64,000 nt of DNA from positions 2,108,001 through 2,172,000 of the forward strand of contig NC_063277.1 of the NCBI RefSeq assembly GCF_910591885.1, read 5' to 3'. How positions within the stretch are numbered: position 1 is the stretch's first letter; every line of letters starts with the position of its first letter. Shown here one piece after another: positions 37,901 to 50,889 of the stretch. The stretch comes from Bombus terrestris (lineage: Eukaryota > Arthropoda > Insecta > Hymenoptera > Apidae). The notes beneath the pieces are model-generated. The model made no database searches. It worked only from the letters and a program-made list of their open reading frames with translations, and was not told the DNA's origin. A program made the translations under genes and the position numbers.

Positions 37901-40900
37901 AAATGAAATCTGCCTGCTATCGACCTAATACTTTGTGTAAACTCTTGCTGCAGCTGCAGCAAAGCCCAAAGACAACTTCATACCTTGCTTGAGCACAGAG
38001 TGACCTAGCAGATATGTTGTTTAACAAGCAATCCGTTGTATAAACGCGAAGGAAAAATCGACCATTGCGACGACACTCGTTCGTACACTGTATGACCAAG
38101 CAGGGTAAACGATACCAGGTTGTAGTCGATCGAGTAGTTGGCGCTATCGGGCCATCTGCGACATAAGGAAACGGATATAATGGAATCAATAATGAGCCCT
38201 GGTTGACACGTTCATCAATCTGGATCAGTCAGCCATCGTTATCCCCTGTATCTTGTCGGGACTACGAAATAATTACGAGGATTTGCTTCCATGTGTTTGT
38301 GTATCGATCGTGGTGAACAAGAGGGTGAATGGAAAAATATGTGACAACCGGTTTATTCGTCGAACGAACGAAATGTATCAGGGAAAAACACGAAACCCAG
38401 GTTTATTGGTAATTCGTCACAGTTGCAGTCGCGCAAGATTTCGCCGCGGATGACTGGTAAGCCTTGATCGTTGCCCGATTAATTTCGCTCGCAATTTGTA
38501 AGGGAACGCGCGATGTAGTTTACAGTACAGTTTCCGATATTTTCAGGAACGTTCATTTCCTTGATGATCGAAGAGTATAGAATGGATGGATCGTGCCGTC
38601 GATTATATGACAGATATATTTTTGATCCGAACGACACCAGACGCGAAGTCTGGAATGTGTAATATAACGTGAGTATTCCGTGCTGCCGAGAGCTGTGAAA
38701 AATGTTACAGCTCGATGAAGTATCGCCGATAGAGCATTTCGATTCGAGCTTAAACCACGTATGACACGGTAGATATAAAAAGAAAGAGATGGAATTAGGA
38801 ATGTTTAGATGAAATATCTTCTAAAACGATGAAAAATAAATGTTTAAACGCTGATCGAAGACAAGCTAGCAGTAACGGATAACAACAAGTAATCGTCCGG
38901 TTTATTACATTCACGGAAACTTTGTGCGTATTTATTGAAAGGAGACGTGGCAATGGAGCTGTATGAATGCACGTCGTCATCGTTCAGTGTCCCGACGACG
39001 CAGCTCGAGCGTTGCAACTGGGCTAATCGAATCTCGCGCCACGTACAGTCGCTAACTAAGCTTTTATATACACGTTCGGCTGGTGCATTAATTGGACCGA
39101 CTCTCTATTTCGTTTCAGCTGGTGTGGCTGTTAGAAAAGCGGGAATAGTTGGAAAGAAAATAAACGTCTTAAGAGCGTAGAAAGAGGACCGTGAAATATG
39201 AGTGGCCGGTTTCTTTTCCAAACGATCAGAGAGCGGACCTTTGAATTTCTAACGTTGTTCCCGCGAATCTCCTTCGTTTGTACGAAGAATGATTTTCGTC
39301 TAATAATAATACATCAATGATACAGACACGCGGCTGTAAAGTATGCTTTCAAGTTTCCGCTGGAATTACAATGAGCTATCGATTGTAACAATTAACGAGG
39401 AGCGAGCGTGAAGAGGTAAGCGAGGCAACGAGCGCCGCCCCAAGGCGAACGAACTTTCCCCCTGACCGCAGGACATCGAGGGATACCGGGTCGGCTAATT
39501 AAAACGACACGGGCGAACATAAAAACGCAGGGGTTGAGGCTTAGGGTGTGGGTGAAGGAAGCGGGATGTAAACGACACGACAATAAAATCAACGTCTGCC
39601 GTAGGCTTTTCAACGTTTTTATAAGGCAGTCAGTGTACTCTTTTTTAACCGACGAGACGAGGCTTAATTTAGAGCACCGACCAGATTTACGGGGGCGGTT
39701 CTCCCTCGAGCTTTGCAGGTTATGGATCGTGTACCGCTTGACGCGTGACAACGTAGGAGGATTGGAGATTGCAAGGACCAAAACGATGTGCTACCACGTG
39801 TGTATTTGTTCTGTTCGTACGTGTGTCTAGATGTGTGCGTGTCTACATACACGTACATACATGTACATAACTAGATAGACGAATGAGATCGCGCGTGCGT
39901 TCGAGGGAAGGGATTAAATGGAAAAAAAAAAATCAATTTTCTCCTACATCTATCTCTAGCAAATCTTCGGGAACAAAGCTTTTCACATAAATCGAGGATG
40001 GATGAATCACCATGGCTAGTCATACATACACCCTGCTTCCGATACAGTAGGGAACACGCCGATTCAGCCAGTTCACGATCGATGATAGTTCCGTATCGTC
40101 GATAGGAGCGACGAAAGTAGCGAAGATTCAGCTGGAAATTACAGCCGGAAAAATATGACCGGTCTGGACAGCGCAGCGTCGCGAATTAATCGACGAGCCA
40201 AGAGCAACGTCCGTGCGCGACAGAAACATCGACCAAGTGTTCCAGTTTTGTGATCGAGCGTCCCATCGACCAGAATACGATACCCGACAAGAACTCGCGA
40301 CTCGCATTACGATTTTATTCGGGAAACGTTTTATTTTACAATATCCGTGTGTCAACGACAGTTGTGAAAACGCGAAACACGTTTAAGCTTGCGAACAGAT
40401 ATATAGTTATGCGAATATGTAAATTAGAAACTGGAATAATTATTAGAAAATTATTTAAGTCTTTAATTTGTATTCATTTTAGACTGTAAAAGCTTCTTAA
40501 TTATGTACATTAACGTATATCGTGTATCACATGTATAATCATTATGTTTTTACCTGTTTACAGGTAATTTTCAAGCAATATCGTCGTACCATTAATTTAT
40601 TTATGGTATTTATTGTTGTTTACTTTCATAAATATTTACGATATAGCATTTAAACGAATGAGATTCAGATTTTGAGCAACGAAATTTCAACGAAAAAATG
40701 TATCATCCGATTTGCATTGTATGTTCAGGATCGCCATGCAACAGGATCTAAAATTTTTATCAGCCAATTGTTTTCCTAACGATCCAGGTCAATTATTGCG
40801 TTTCTTACTAAAATCAGTCTATTCTTAGTACATGTGTACGCATATACATATATGTACTTTTTAAATAAAAATGAGAACGTTAAAACAGGAAAGCACTTCG

Positions 40901-42462
40901 TATGATCTCGCACCTCGTCACCATCAACGTAGTCGAATTTCGCAGTCGAGACGCAGATAGCTGGAGTCGTGGAAACAACAACAGGAACACGCAAAGCTGG
41001 CACGGTTTTCCACTAGCTCGCATTTTCGCTGCTCCTAATGACCGACACTTTTTACCGTCTCGGAACGCGAACCTTACTCGCAAAAAGTCTGGCAACCGCG
41101 AGTTCTTGCATAAATTGTCGCGAATGAACGCTCGCCAAACGCGGCTTAATCCTCCTCGGCCGTTTGATAAAAAAAAAAACTAAGCTCAAGAAGAGCGGTG
41201 TAATTAGTTCGAAAAGCTGGCAAAGTGCAGTTACGAAACGTTCGCACGATTCTCTATTTTACGATTGTTCAAATGACGCGGAATTGCTAACGCGAACATT
41301 TTCCGTCGTTTCGTTCGCGCTGCGGGTGAAGCAACGGTTGACGAGCTTCCCTATTTAGTTCAAACGAGAAACTAACTATCCGTGTAATTGTCGGCGTTAC
41401 GACGATGAACGATAAACGGTCAATCTCGCGTATGATACTTTACTAAGTATGTCATGTTGTTCATAAGCGAACTACAATAACGTTGAAGCCCGATCGATTA
41501 TAGCTTAACCAAAAGCGTAACAAACGCAGGTCAGAAATTTGATCCACCTACCCGATTCCGATAGATTTTCCATTTGAAAAGTTTAGTGGGCTGTTTCGGT
41601 TTCGAGTTTGTAAACGACGCGGTGTAATAGCCAGTTGAATAGTCGCCGTGATCAGCGATCGACCAGTTTCCAAGAAATTCGTAAAATCGTGGTCGTAAAA
41701 GTTGTTTGGTGGGTTGGTAGACGTGTGATGGGAGCGACGCGGTTAACGGTTGCCATTTTGCCCGGCTGGTTCTCGTATTAAAAATCTTCCAAAGGGGGAA
41801 AAAGCGCGGACGGGTGAGAAGCAGGTGAATCGTTGAAAACGGCATTCGCGTGTCAAGTGTAGGATAATTCAATAATAGCGGGCGTACGAGAAGGGCTGAC
41901 AGAATGGCCGAGAAGCAGAGAGAACGGAGGCATTCAGATGCAAACTGGAGAGAATGGCCGTGGGTCGAACGAAGAACGCACAATGGAAAGCAATCCGAGT
42001 GATCTACGAGACCCGCGCCAACGACGATCTCAATCCATATGGATAAACTAATTCAAGACGTCGCTTTATATACGTACATCCGCATCACAATGAGAAAGGC
42101 TTCTCCAGAGGGATGTCGATTCAATGGAAAACGTCCTGTGACGTCGTCCCTATATCTTTCGTGTGACCACGGAAACCGAGACCGCCATTTTCGAGTACGT
42201 ACTAGACTCTGAAATGAGCTCGACTTTGTCCAACGTTTTCAGAGTGTTAAATCTTCACGTTCCAACTAGTTGCGGAATTATTTTTGCGTCCCTTTTTATC
42301 CTGACATTTTTCTACTTTCTTTCCTTAAGAAGTTGATAACATTAAACTAGAAATGTGCGTAGAATGTCAAAAATTGTTACGCGTAAATCTTCGCAGCTTT
42401 CCTCAATGGGGTCGGAAAACGTTTCACGCATGCGAGGAAGAAAAATTCACCGAGTCGATATA
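34955..42462. other. Non-coding stretch upstream of the nAChR exon
   Basis: No recognised exon. The 190-codon minus-strand frame at 35640-36212 is treated as a finding. The rest is AT-leaning with scattered short frames. It is probably upstream intron, 5'-UTR or flank of the receptor gene. Confidence 0.5.
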
Positions 42463-42676
42463 TTGGGTCGCCTGAAAAGTTTCTTTCGTTTTATAAGGAA
42501 ATAATGTACGCATAACATTTTTCGTTTTATATTATTTTATCGAATTACGTATGATCCATTTTGTTCTATCGAAATAAAGATCACAACGTTCGACAAATTA
42601 GGTTTCGTCTTTGTATAAAGATGCGTTGATGTAAAAGACTTGTCTATAAAAGAAAGACACTCTTCGGACAACCTAA
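42463..42676 (-). mobile_element. Mariner-like miniature element, copy D (inverted)
   Basis: This 214 bp element is flanked by TA at 42461-42462 and 42677-42678 and lies in the opposite orientation to copies A-C. The left end TTGGGTCGCCTGAAAAG leads into TTCTTTCGTTTTATAAGG. The right end is CTTCGGACAACCTAA. The interior has diverged more than the other copies, suggesting an older insertion, but block order and length are preserved. It is non-coding. Confidence 0.8.
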
Positions 42677-45600
42677 TACTATGGTACGTTCTGGCAGAGC
42701 CGAAAAAGTCAAACGAAACAGATAAATATATTTTTCAAATTTCCTTTTAATTTATGTTGGCGCAGATTACGTTTATACAGAGATATCTATGCACTCGTTT
42801 AAGGCATTTCTAGCACAAAAATATCCCTCGAAAGTAAAACACACTGGGACTCCGCACCATATTCCTCACGCATGTTCCACATTCTCTCCGTAAAAAAAAA
42901 TTTCTTAGCTGTCTGTACTTTGTACGCGCGCACGCTATCAAACGATTCAGAAATGGACAGAACAGTAACTTTACGTTATAATATACGGCATTTTCAATGC
43001 TGAAATTATCGACGTTATGTATTTGACATTTTTTAAATGAAAGCTTTTATTCGAAAACCGTGTGGTCGAAGCTAAATTTTAAAGACAAAAAAAAGATTCT
43101 TCTAGTCATTTTACACAACGTATTCATTTTTCAACAACTCCGTAGGAATAGTCTTTCCGCGATTAATCAAACAGTCATTTCTGCAGCGGCTTACTACAGG
43201 GATTATGCGTTACAACTTTCAACTTGGAAGATGTATACGTCCACTAGGATAAAGTTATGGCTCTTTAAAGATTGGATCGTACAAAGATAATACAGGAAAT
43301 AATAAGGAAGAAAGGATGATCAAAGTTTCAAAGAAATTGTAACAAAATCGATCTACGCTACAAACATTACGCCTTAATTATCCGCGCAAATTGTCCAATC
43401 ATACATCAAACGCAATGCAACCTGACAACGAGCTCGAGAACGTTCAATGTTCAGGCCGTCTGCTGTCAAACGCAGCGACGGTGGTCAACGGTTGCCACGA
43501 TATCTGACAAACGTTCGAATATCTTTTCGTCGAGCGTCGTCTTTTTAAACACAGCCCGTTCCTTTCGAGCTATCTAAAATTCCAGGAAATTAGGAAAGAT
43601 CTAGACACCGAGGAAATGCGTTCGTTTGAAAAGAGCGGACGAATATCAGAAGAGAAGCAGGAATTTCCAAACGATTCGCACGGTGAAACGGTGAAAAATC
43701 CTGCAGCGTCGAGATTTAAAGACCGCTGCAAGTGACTTTAGGCGATAGGAATCAAAATTCGGTGGATCCGTGGTGCAGTCGGGAGGGCGGGGGCGTGAAA
43801 TGGTCCTTTTACTCGTGTTTATATGCGGCACCACTGAAATATCGGCTTTGCAACTGACGCGCAGCATATCCGGCGAAAGATATTTCAACGGCCCTCAACG
43901 TCTGCGCGCGTACACGCGCGCTGTATCGTCGAACGCGCTCGAATACGCTAGCAGGGGATTTTCAGCCTTGTTAAATGTACGCCAGAAACGTATTTTCCCG
44001 ACACAAGTACAGTTTCTCCTATGAGAAAGAGAAAATCATAATCGACTTTTGTTTTGTACAAACATATTTTTTCTATGCTTTCTCGCTCTCGAAAGCAAAC
44101 GTTCCGATGTGAAATTTCATTCATCGAATCGAATTCGAAAGAAGCGCCACTTCTCATTCAAAAATACGAGCTTCCATGCGGTACTTTATTTAAACCGAGG
44201 CTCGAAACCTGAATATGGTAAAATCGTATTCGTTGCGTCATGGCAACTTCCACACTCTATTTTCCATCTTATCGCTGTCTCGTTCTTCCTAAGATTTTAA
44301 TGTCATCGTGAAACTCATTCGAGCATCGTACGAAAACGTCGAGAATATCTGTCGTTCCTCTCCTTCGCCTAAAAATTGACCGATGGTCTCAGTTACGATC
44401 TTTAGCCCGCGAATTGACGGAATTCGGGCGAAAAGAACGTAGCAGGGAGAAACACATCGCGTTTACAGCATCGTGGGCGGAGACTTTACCTAATGAATTT
44501 TCCGGAGCAGCGGGTCTTTCGAATAACGGCTGCCTATCATTTTATGCGGCGAGTCCATCGCCTCATTAACCCAATTAAGCAGCGTAGCTTAATGACACAC
44601 GGCTTCTCTACCTTCTCTTTCTTTTCCTTCGCTTTCTTTCTTCCACCGTTTCTCCCTCTACCTTTTTCTCTCTGTTCTTTTCCCCTTCTTTTTTTTTAAT
44701 ACGGCAAATTAGCGAGCGAGCCTGAAAGAGTCCGTTGAACAAGCGACTGTGATCATACAAGAGCTCGATTCAAAAGCTTCTTGTTCCCTAAGCTTCGTCT
44801 CCTTTCACGCGCCGCGAGGAGGATCCGCGTGGTTAATGGATCGCGGCCGGTTTACGACACGGGCACTTCGACGCAAGTCTCAATTGTCTACTCAGTGGCA
44901 TCGGTATTTTTGAACAGGACGCGAGGGCAACGAATGAAAGAAGTCCGCCCAAGGAGATGCGCGTCTTTCGACCGCGTGAAAAGAGCAAACATTCAGAGAC
45001 AGGCCACGACGTTTAATTGAAAGGCACTAGTCCGTAAAATAGTCGTATTAAGGAAAACTTCTGTATAGCAGATGCAGAACTCATGGGCGAGGCAGATTTT
45101 CAGTATGTCGTAGTTTCCACACCGGAAAGACAGGGACGAGGCAAGTACAGCGACCGAATGAACGTGCACCGGAAACTGTATCGAAGAATTAACGACTACG
45201 GGAAGGAGAGAGTTTCGCCCAAGCAAAACGTTAACTCATGCAAGGTAAAGCGTTGAAAACGTCTAGCGAAACATCGAGTTCTGAATGTTCGCTTGTGAAT
45301 TTTTTTTCTATACGACGTCTTGCGACAGCCGGTGAATAATTATTTCGCGGCATTCACGTTCACCAGCGATTACTTTTCATGCGATGCTCGCTGACGTAAT
45401 TTCTGTCGAATTTAATGAAAAAGGGGACAGAATGTCAAAGACTTTGAAAAGCGCATTTAGCGGCGAACTACTCCTTTCGACTCCGTTTCCGACAAACGCT
45501 GCGTGAATTATAAATATAACTTGGGTGGCGAAACGAGATTCAGCTTGAATTTCGTCTAGCTTGAATTTACCGTTCGACCGAAACTGAAACTGAAACTGCG

Positions 45601-48368
45601 TTCGTACGTAACCCGTGAGAATCTTGAACGAAAATCGCAGTGTATCCGACGAAACGGGTTGAACTGGTCTCGAACGGTTTAAACGGATTAAAAGATTACG
45701 CGAAACGAGCCCGATACGCGGCCAAAGCGAGAATAAATCTTAGAACGGTTGCCGATGCCCATTCCGCAGACAGGCCGCAGCAACAATTAACAACTGTGCC
45801 GTTTCTACGGCACACGGTTGATTGCCTGCTGGATTCCTCGGCCGATCGATACACGCCGGCTGTCGTATTTTACTCTTTTTCCCATGCCGGCGAACGAGTC
45901 TTAATGTGAGCTCAACCTATCGATAAATCCACCACGGTTACTTGGATCTACTGGGTGTCTCTGGTCGTGAAATATTTCCTGCAGTTTTTCACAACGACGG
46001 AAAGACGTCGATTGAAACGAACGTTACGAGTATCGATGAAAACGTCGCCGTTTATCCTCGTCGGATCTTGATTCCGCGAAACGTTATTTCAGTATTTAAC
46101 GATGCCAGACAAATCCTCTGTCCGTTAATCCTTTACACTCAACTCGCTACGTTTCACATATAATAGTACGGAAGAATATACATAAACAAGAATATAAAGC
46201 ATCTGTGAAACGAACAGCAGAGTTTAAGTGGAAACGGACCGACTTTGGCCAGACGCTTCCGCCTACGCTACTGTGACAATCTCGTCTCTGTGACAATCGT
46301 GTCTCTCTGTAGCTTTAAAATGCGGCGCGTTGTTTTCAGAATTGTTTGCAGCAACTATTATTCGTAGGCCGTAATGGTCGTCGTTCCCAATATTTTGTTT
46401 AATTCGAAGAATCGAAGATTTTAGTTAGCGTACGATCAACGAAGACACCCTGTACGTATGCGCATGTATCCAACCGACAGCTCAGCCAAACTCTTCTTGT
46501 TTTTTATTGGAGTTGAGCCGGTTGCTTCGGTTGGTCGAACTCTAATCACCAGAAAACGCTCTTACCGTCCGACCCTCGTGGAAAATCCCTTAGCTCGTTT
46601 CTCTTCCCATCGACCAGTTCGGCCCTAGTAATTTTCGGGAACAGACCGTCACGATAAATCCCCACTTGGTGGAGTTCATTTCCAAAGTTTTTCTAGCGAA
46701 TCCGATTCGATCCTCCGCGATATACCTACCGTTCGTTTGTCCATGTACTTTCCAGCATTCCTTGATAACAATTTAATCCGGTTCATCCAACTTGGCACGT
46801 TCGCGTTAACGATCGTCCGGGTGGAAAAAAAGTTCCAAGAAAATTAGTATCGTAACGCTCGTATACACGTCTGGCAATCTTGTTAATTTGCTCTATTTTC
46901 GAATCTGTTTCGCTCGAATATCTGGTTATACACAGAGACGAAATGAAACATACGTGAAAAGTACTCAACAATGGAGAACGGTATCCGCGTGCTTCGCAGC
47001 CTCGCGTTTCGCTTCTGCTAAATTACCTCGCCACTTGCATTTTTATGTGTCGAGAATCAACTCTCTTTTGTAACAATTTGCAGGCGATACGCAGCCAATT
47101 ACCCAGAGAAAATAAGGCGAGTTCTAGCACACAGCAACGAAGCTTCGGGTAATTGCAGTTTTAACTCTGCTGCCTTCTTTTTGAGTTATTTTTCTCCTAA
47201 TTCTGAATTTCTCGATAAATATTTCAGGATTAATAAAGATTCTATCAGATTTGTGCGCTCATAAAAAGATTAAACACACAAAAATATATAAAATGCAGGA
47301 AATATAGTACACACGAGCTTAGGCCTCGTTCCTCCAACTGTGTTCCAGCAGTAGAATTGTTAATGTAATTTTGTTAGAACACGAAGAATCTCCTTGTCCA
47401 TTGAAATAAGAGCGAGATTGGGACATAAAGGTTCGAGGACCTTAACAAGATTTTACCGAATTTTACGAGGGGAAAACGATGCTTCGTGTTCGTCGTATCG
47501 CTCGAAGGAATCTTTATTAACGACACCTGGCATACCAGCAGGAATCGTACGAGCCACGTAATCGCGTTTAGTGATTTACAATCACGGCCGTCACTTCAGG
47601 TGGCAATAACGGCCGATACATTGAAATATTGCTCGTTATCGACGAGACAGTGTAATATCGTGGTACTATTACGAGACCAACTCGTCATTAGTCGACGATT
47701 CACGAGCCGATTTATTGGCACCGTTCACGTCCATTACAATATTTTCTCCGCTTGCCTTCGATTGGCCACGCGAGCAAATTCACTAGCGCGCATACTGTTT
47801 GTTCAGCGCGTATGTGTACACTGTTCACATATGATTCGGTAACTCGCGTCGCGGTTTGTATGCTAACATTTCACGAATTGCTCAATCCGCTCACGGTAAC
47901 TTAATATCGTGAAAGCTATTAGCTTTATCAATTAATATGACGAGATGATGGATGATTTACTATTTTAGGTTTGGACCGATGTACAGTTGCCGGCCATCGA
48001 ATTAAGATCGCTCAAAACTCTCGATATATTTCACATTTTTTGTACAATCGAAATGTTACACGTATATATGTTGATAATTTGTGTCTTTTCTCATTTCCAT
48101 TAGAGCTCATATTCTTGCAAGCGTGCTCGAAGCAAGGAAAGAAGAATAAATTTTGGTGTAAATCAAGCTTTATTGGGATGGCTAGTTCGTAAGATTTTTA
48201 GAATTTCGAGTTTGTGGCTGATTTATAGTTTCACGATCGTGCGTTGTTCGATTTAGCTGTATGACCGAATATACTCTATTGGCCAAAAGTTTCGTTCATA
48301 CCGGTTTGAAGCTCGATATCGCGGCACAAACTCGCGATATGGCGATTGCAGGCAACTTGTGGACTCGC

Positions 48369-48390
48369 CTGGTTCGCATGTGCGAACCAG
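48369..48390. repeat. Perfect 10 bp palindrome
   Basis: CTGGTTCGCA and TGCGAACCAG flank a two-base TG centre. About 30 bp to the left, ATATCGCG (48315-48322) and CGCGATAT (48332-48339) form another small inverted repeat. The cluster follows a TTGGCCAAAAGTTTCG motif like a Tc1-type transposon end. It is probably debris of a DNA transposon, and its function is unknown. Confidence 0.6.
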
Positions 48391-48993
48391 TGAATAGAGT
48401 CGGAGCAACGAGCACTGACTTGTGAAGGAATAATAAGAAGAAGAGATAAAAGGAAGAGAGAAAACGAAGAGATTGCCCGCGCAAAACTACCTTTTTCGGC
48501 AGGTTACTCACGTACCCACGTTATTTATAACTGGAACACCGTACAGTGACGCGATCTCCGGGCAATTTGCCTTTAAGAAGACGTATGCCGAGCCACAGAC
48601 GAGATAGCAGATTCATTTCAAGCATCCAGACCACGTTCGTACATGGATGAAACGTATAACGAGAGTTGCGACTCTACAGTCAGCCAGATTCCCTAGGAAT
48701 ATGTAGTGGACTCTTAAATAATTACGATAAAATCGCTTCGAAAAGAATGAACGTAGTAAAACAGCTAGAACAATGGTATAAATCGTCGTTTCTCAGAAGC
48801 TCCAGTAGCACGACTCAACGATATCGTCGATGTTCACGTATAACCGTGTAAGTTACTTGAAGATAAGGTGAATTACGGATCGTGCAAGCGAAGTTTCAGA
48901 TCTAGGAAACGTATCAGCTCCATTATTAACTCCTGATCGGTACTGTGAAATGAAAACGCATTGGCCATTCGTGGAGATTATGAGATATTTCAA

Positions 48994-48996
<3 letters not shown>

Positions 48997-49024
<28 letters not shown>
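48997..49024. repeat. Poly(A) run of 28
   Basis: 28 consecutive A. It could be a homopolymer slippage tract or the A-tail of a retroposed copy. No recognisable retroelement or gene body precedes it on the plus strand, so its origin is open. Confidence 0.9.
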
Positions 49025-50529
49025 TAGAAATCTAATTTATAATTATGAGTTATAATTATAAATTTGGATCGAATCTGTGATTATTAAGAGACTTAGTCAC
49101 TTGAGAGCGCAATTATGACAATATTTGTAATATCTGGGTTACTCGAGAACCCTACAGAACCGGTTAAGATGTTTGTTTCGTTATTGATCAGATATGTAAT
49201 TTTTCTCGAAGAGCGTCGACTTTATGCAATCGTGAATGAATCGTGCGATCGATGACGAGATTAAACAAAGGCGATAGATATATAGATAGGGTAATCGCGA
49301 ATTGTTCGGATTGGATAAAAAAAGTTGTGAACCCATCGACTAAGTAACAAAGTAGTAGAGAAGGGGATTTTAATTAACACGTCGATTGTCGCACACCAGG
49401 CAGGTGAAAGTTTTTCACGAACAATCATCGACTCCGACTATTAAACGTTTCCCAGCGCAGCGAACGAGATCAACGTATAATCAGTGTAACGGACATTTAC
49501 GACATGATAATGTTGGAAGGAAAAAAGTATACTCTGAAAAGTGTGAAGAAAGTTGAGGCGGTTTAAACAAGGTAAAAGGAATTAAAAGGAAATGGGAAAA
49601 GAAATTCACGAGCGTTCCTGAACTAGATACATAGTGCGTGTATAACTAGCGTAATTTGATCTGAAAGTTTGAGCAATCCTAATATTTGATAACACAGCGC
49701 ATTAATATTAATTAAAGATTAACATTAAAACTAAATATTCATGGCAGGGTTAATCTGTTTACTTTGTAAATGGGACATACCCCGGTGAAAGTAATGATTT
49801 TCTCGATTAGGATGCAAATTAATGGCTTCCCAGGGAAATCCTTTGCACGAGTATTTTGTAGTGTATCGCGGAAAATAACAGCCAGCAGAATTTCCCATCT
49901 ATGGAATATTTCGTTTCGCGTTTAAACCGTAGTTCGTTGAACCACGAATAGGGCGAAACAACTCTTACGTCTTCGCGAATAGGTTATAAGAAAAATACAT
50001 TCGATATTTCTCCTCGATGGAGCACAAACCTCGAATAATACTTGGAACAATTGGAAACCGGCGTTCTTGGTTCGCTCCGATGATTACATATTGAATTTCC
50101 AACAGACCACATGTCTCATTGTCCAGTGGTTTCCATTACAAACTGCACTCGCTAGGTTACCATTGGCTCTCTCCTTGCAGTTTGTTAAATTACTGCGGTC
50201 AGCTAGTGGTGGCGTCGCATCGGTCTACCTCGCTTCGTTTCTATTGCTTTATTTCACGATGGTCTAGTCACCATTACGGTGCATTCTAACTATCGCGCGG
50301 CAAATGCTTCGATAAACGAGCAAATCAGGAATGCAAAAAGAAAGGGCTATTTAATTGTAATCATCGCTGCACGAAAATAGCGAATTTTGATAAAAGCACT
50401 GAGCTGCATATTGAAACTTACATGATATTTAAACCTCTACCTGTAAAGATACCATTGCATACAACAACGTGTATCATTTTTTAACCCTAAAACTCTTATA
50501 TACAAAATGCTCGGCTATAGATTTTCAAA

Positions 50530-50889
50530 AATTTAAGGGCCGATTCTTGGCATCGAAATAAGACGAAAATCAAGAATAAAGAATTGCGTTTTCGGTCTGG
50601 TTTTTTAGTTATTGACAATTAAACATCGGCCAAAATACTCCTGCACGCGAGCAAACCTCCTTACACGAATGAAAGGAGGTCAGCCTAAGCAGCGAGGCGC
50701 ACAGTGATCCTCAATTCGAACGATACACGGGCAGCAGCTTACCTTTTACTAGTCGTAGAGAAGAAATCCACGGTATTCGGAGACATAAACAATCTCGCGT
50801 GACGTTTTGCAAATGAAATTGTATATTGAACATTAAATTTTATTCTTGAATTTCGTCTTATTTCGGCGTCAGGAATCGTCCCTTAAATT
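50530..50889. mobile_element. Miniature element with roughly 50 bp terminal inverted repeats
   Basis: The left arm at 50530-50581 contains AATTTAAGGGCCGATTC and CGAAATAAGACGAAAATCAA. Its reverse complement recurs at 50838-50889 (TTGAATTTCGTCTTATTTCG, then GAATCGTCCCTTAAATT) with only a few differences. The interior of about 255 bp has no coding potential. This is a foldback or MITE-type unit. The termini and target duplication are not clear: similarity fades just outside the arms into AT-rich sequence, so no superfamily is assigned. Confidence 0.72.

Larger units (their letters stand above)
42677..50529. other. Non-coding stretch, few landmarks
   Basis: No gene recognised. It includes a T/C-rich tract at 44.61-44.70 kb, the palindrome cluster at 48.28-48.39 kb and the poly(A) run at 49.0 kb. 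Confidence 0.5.
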
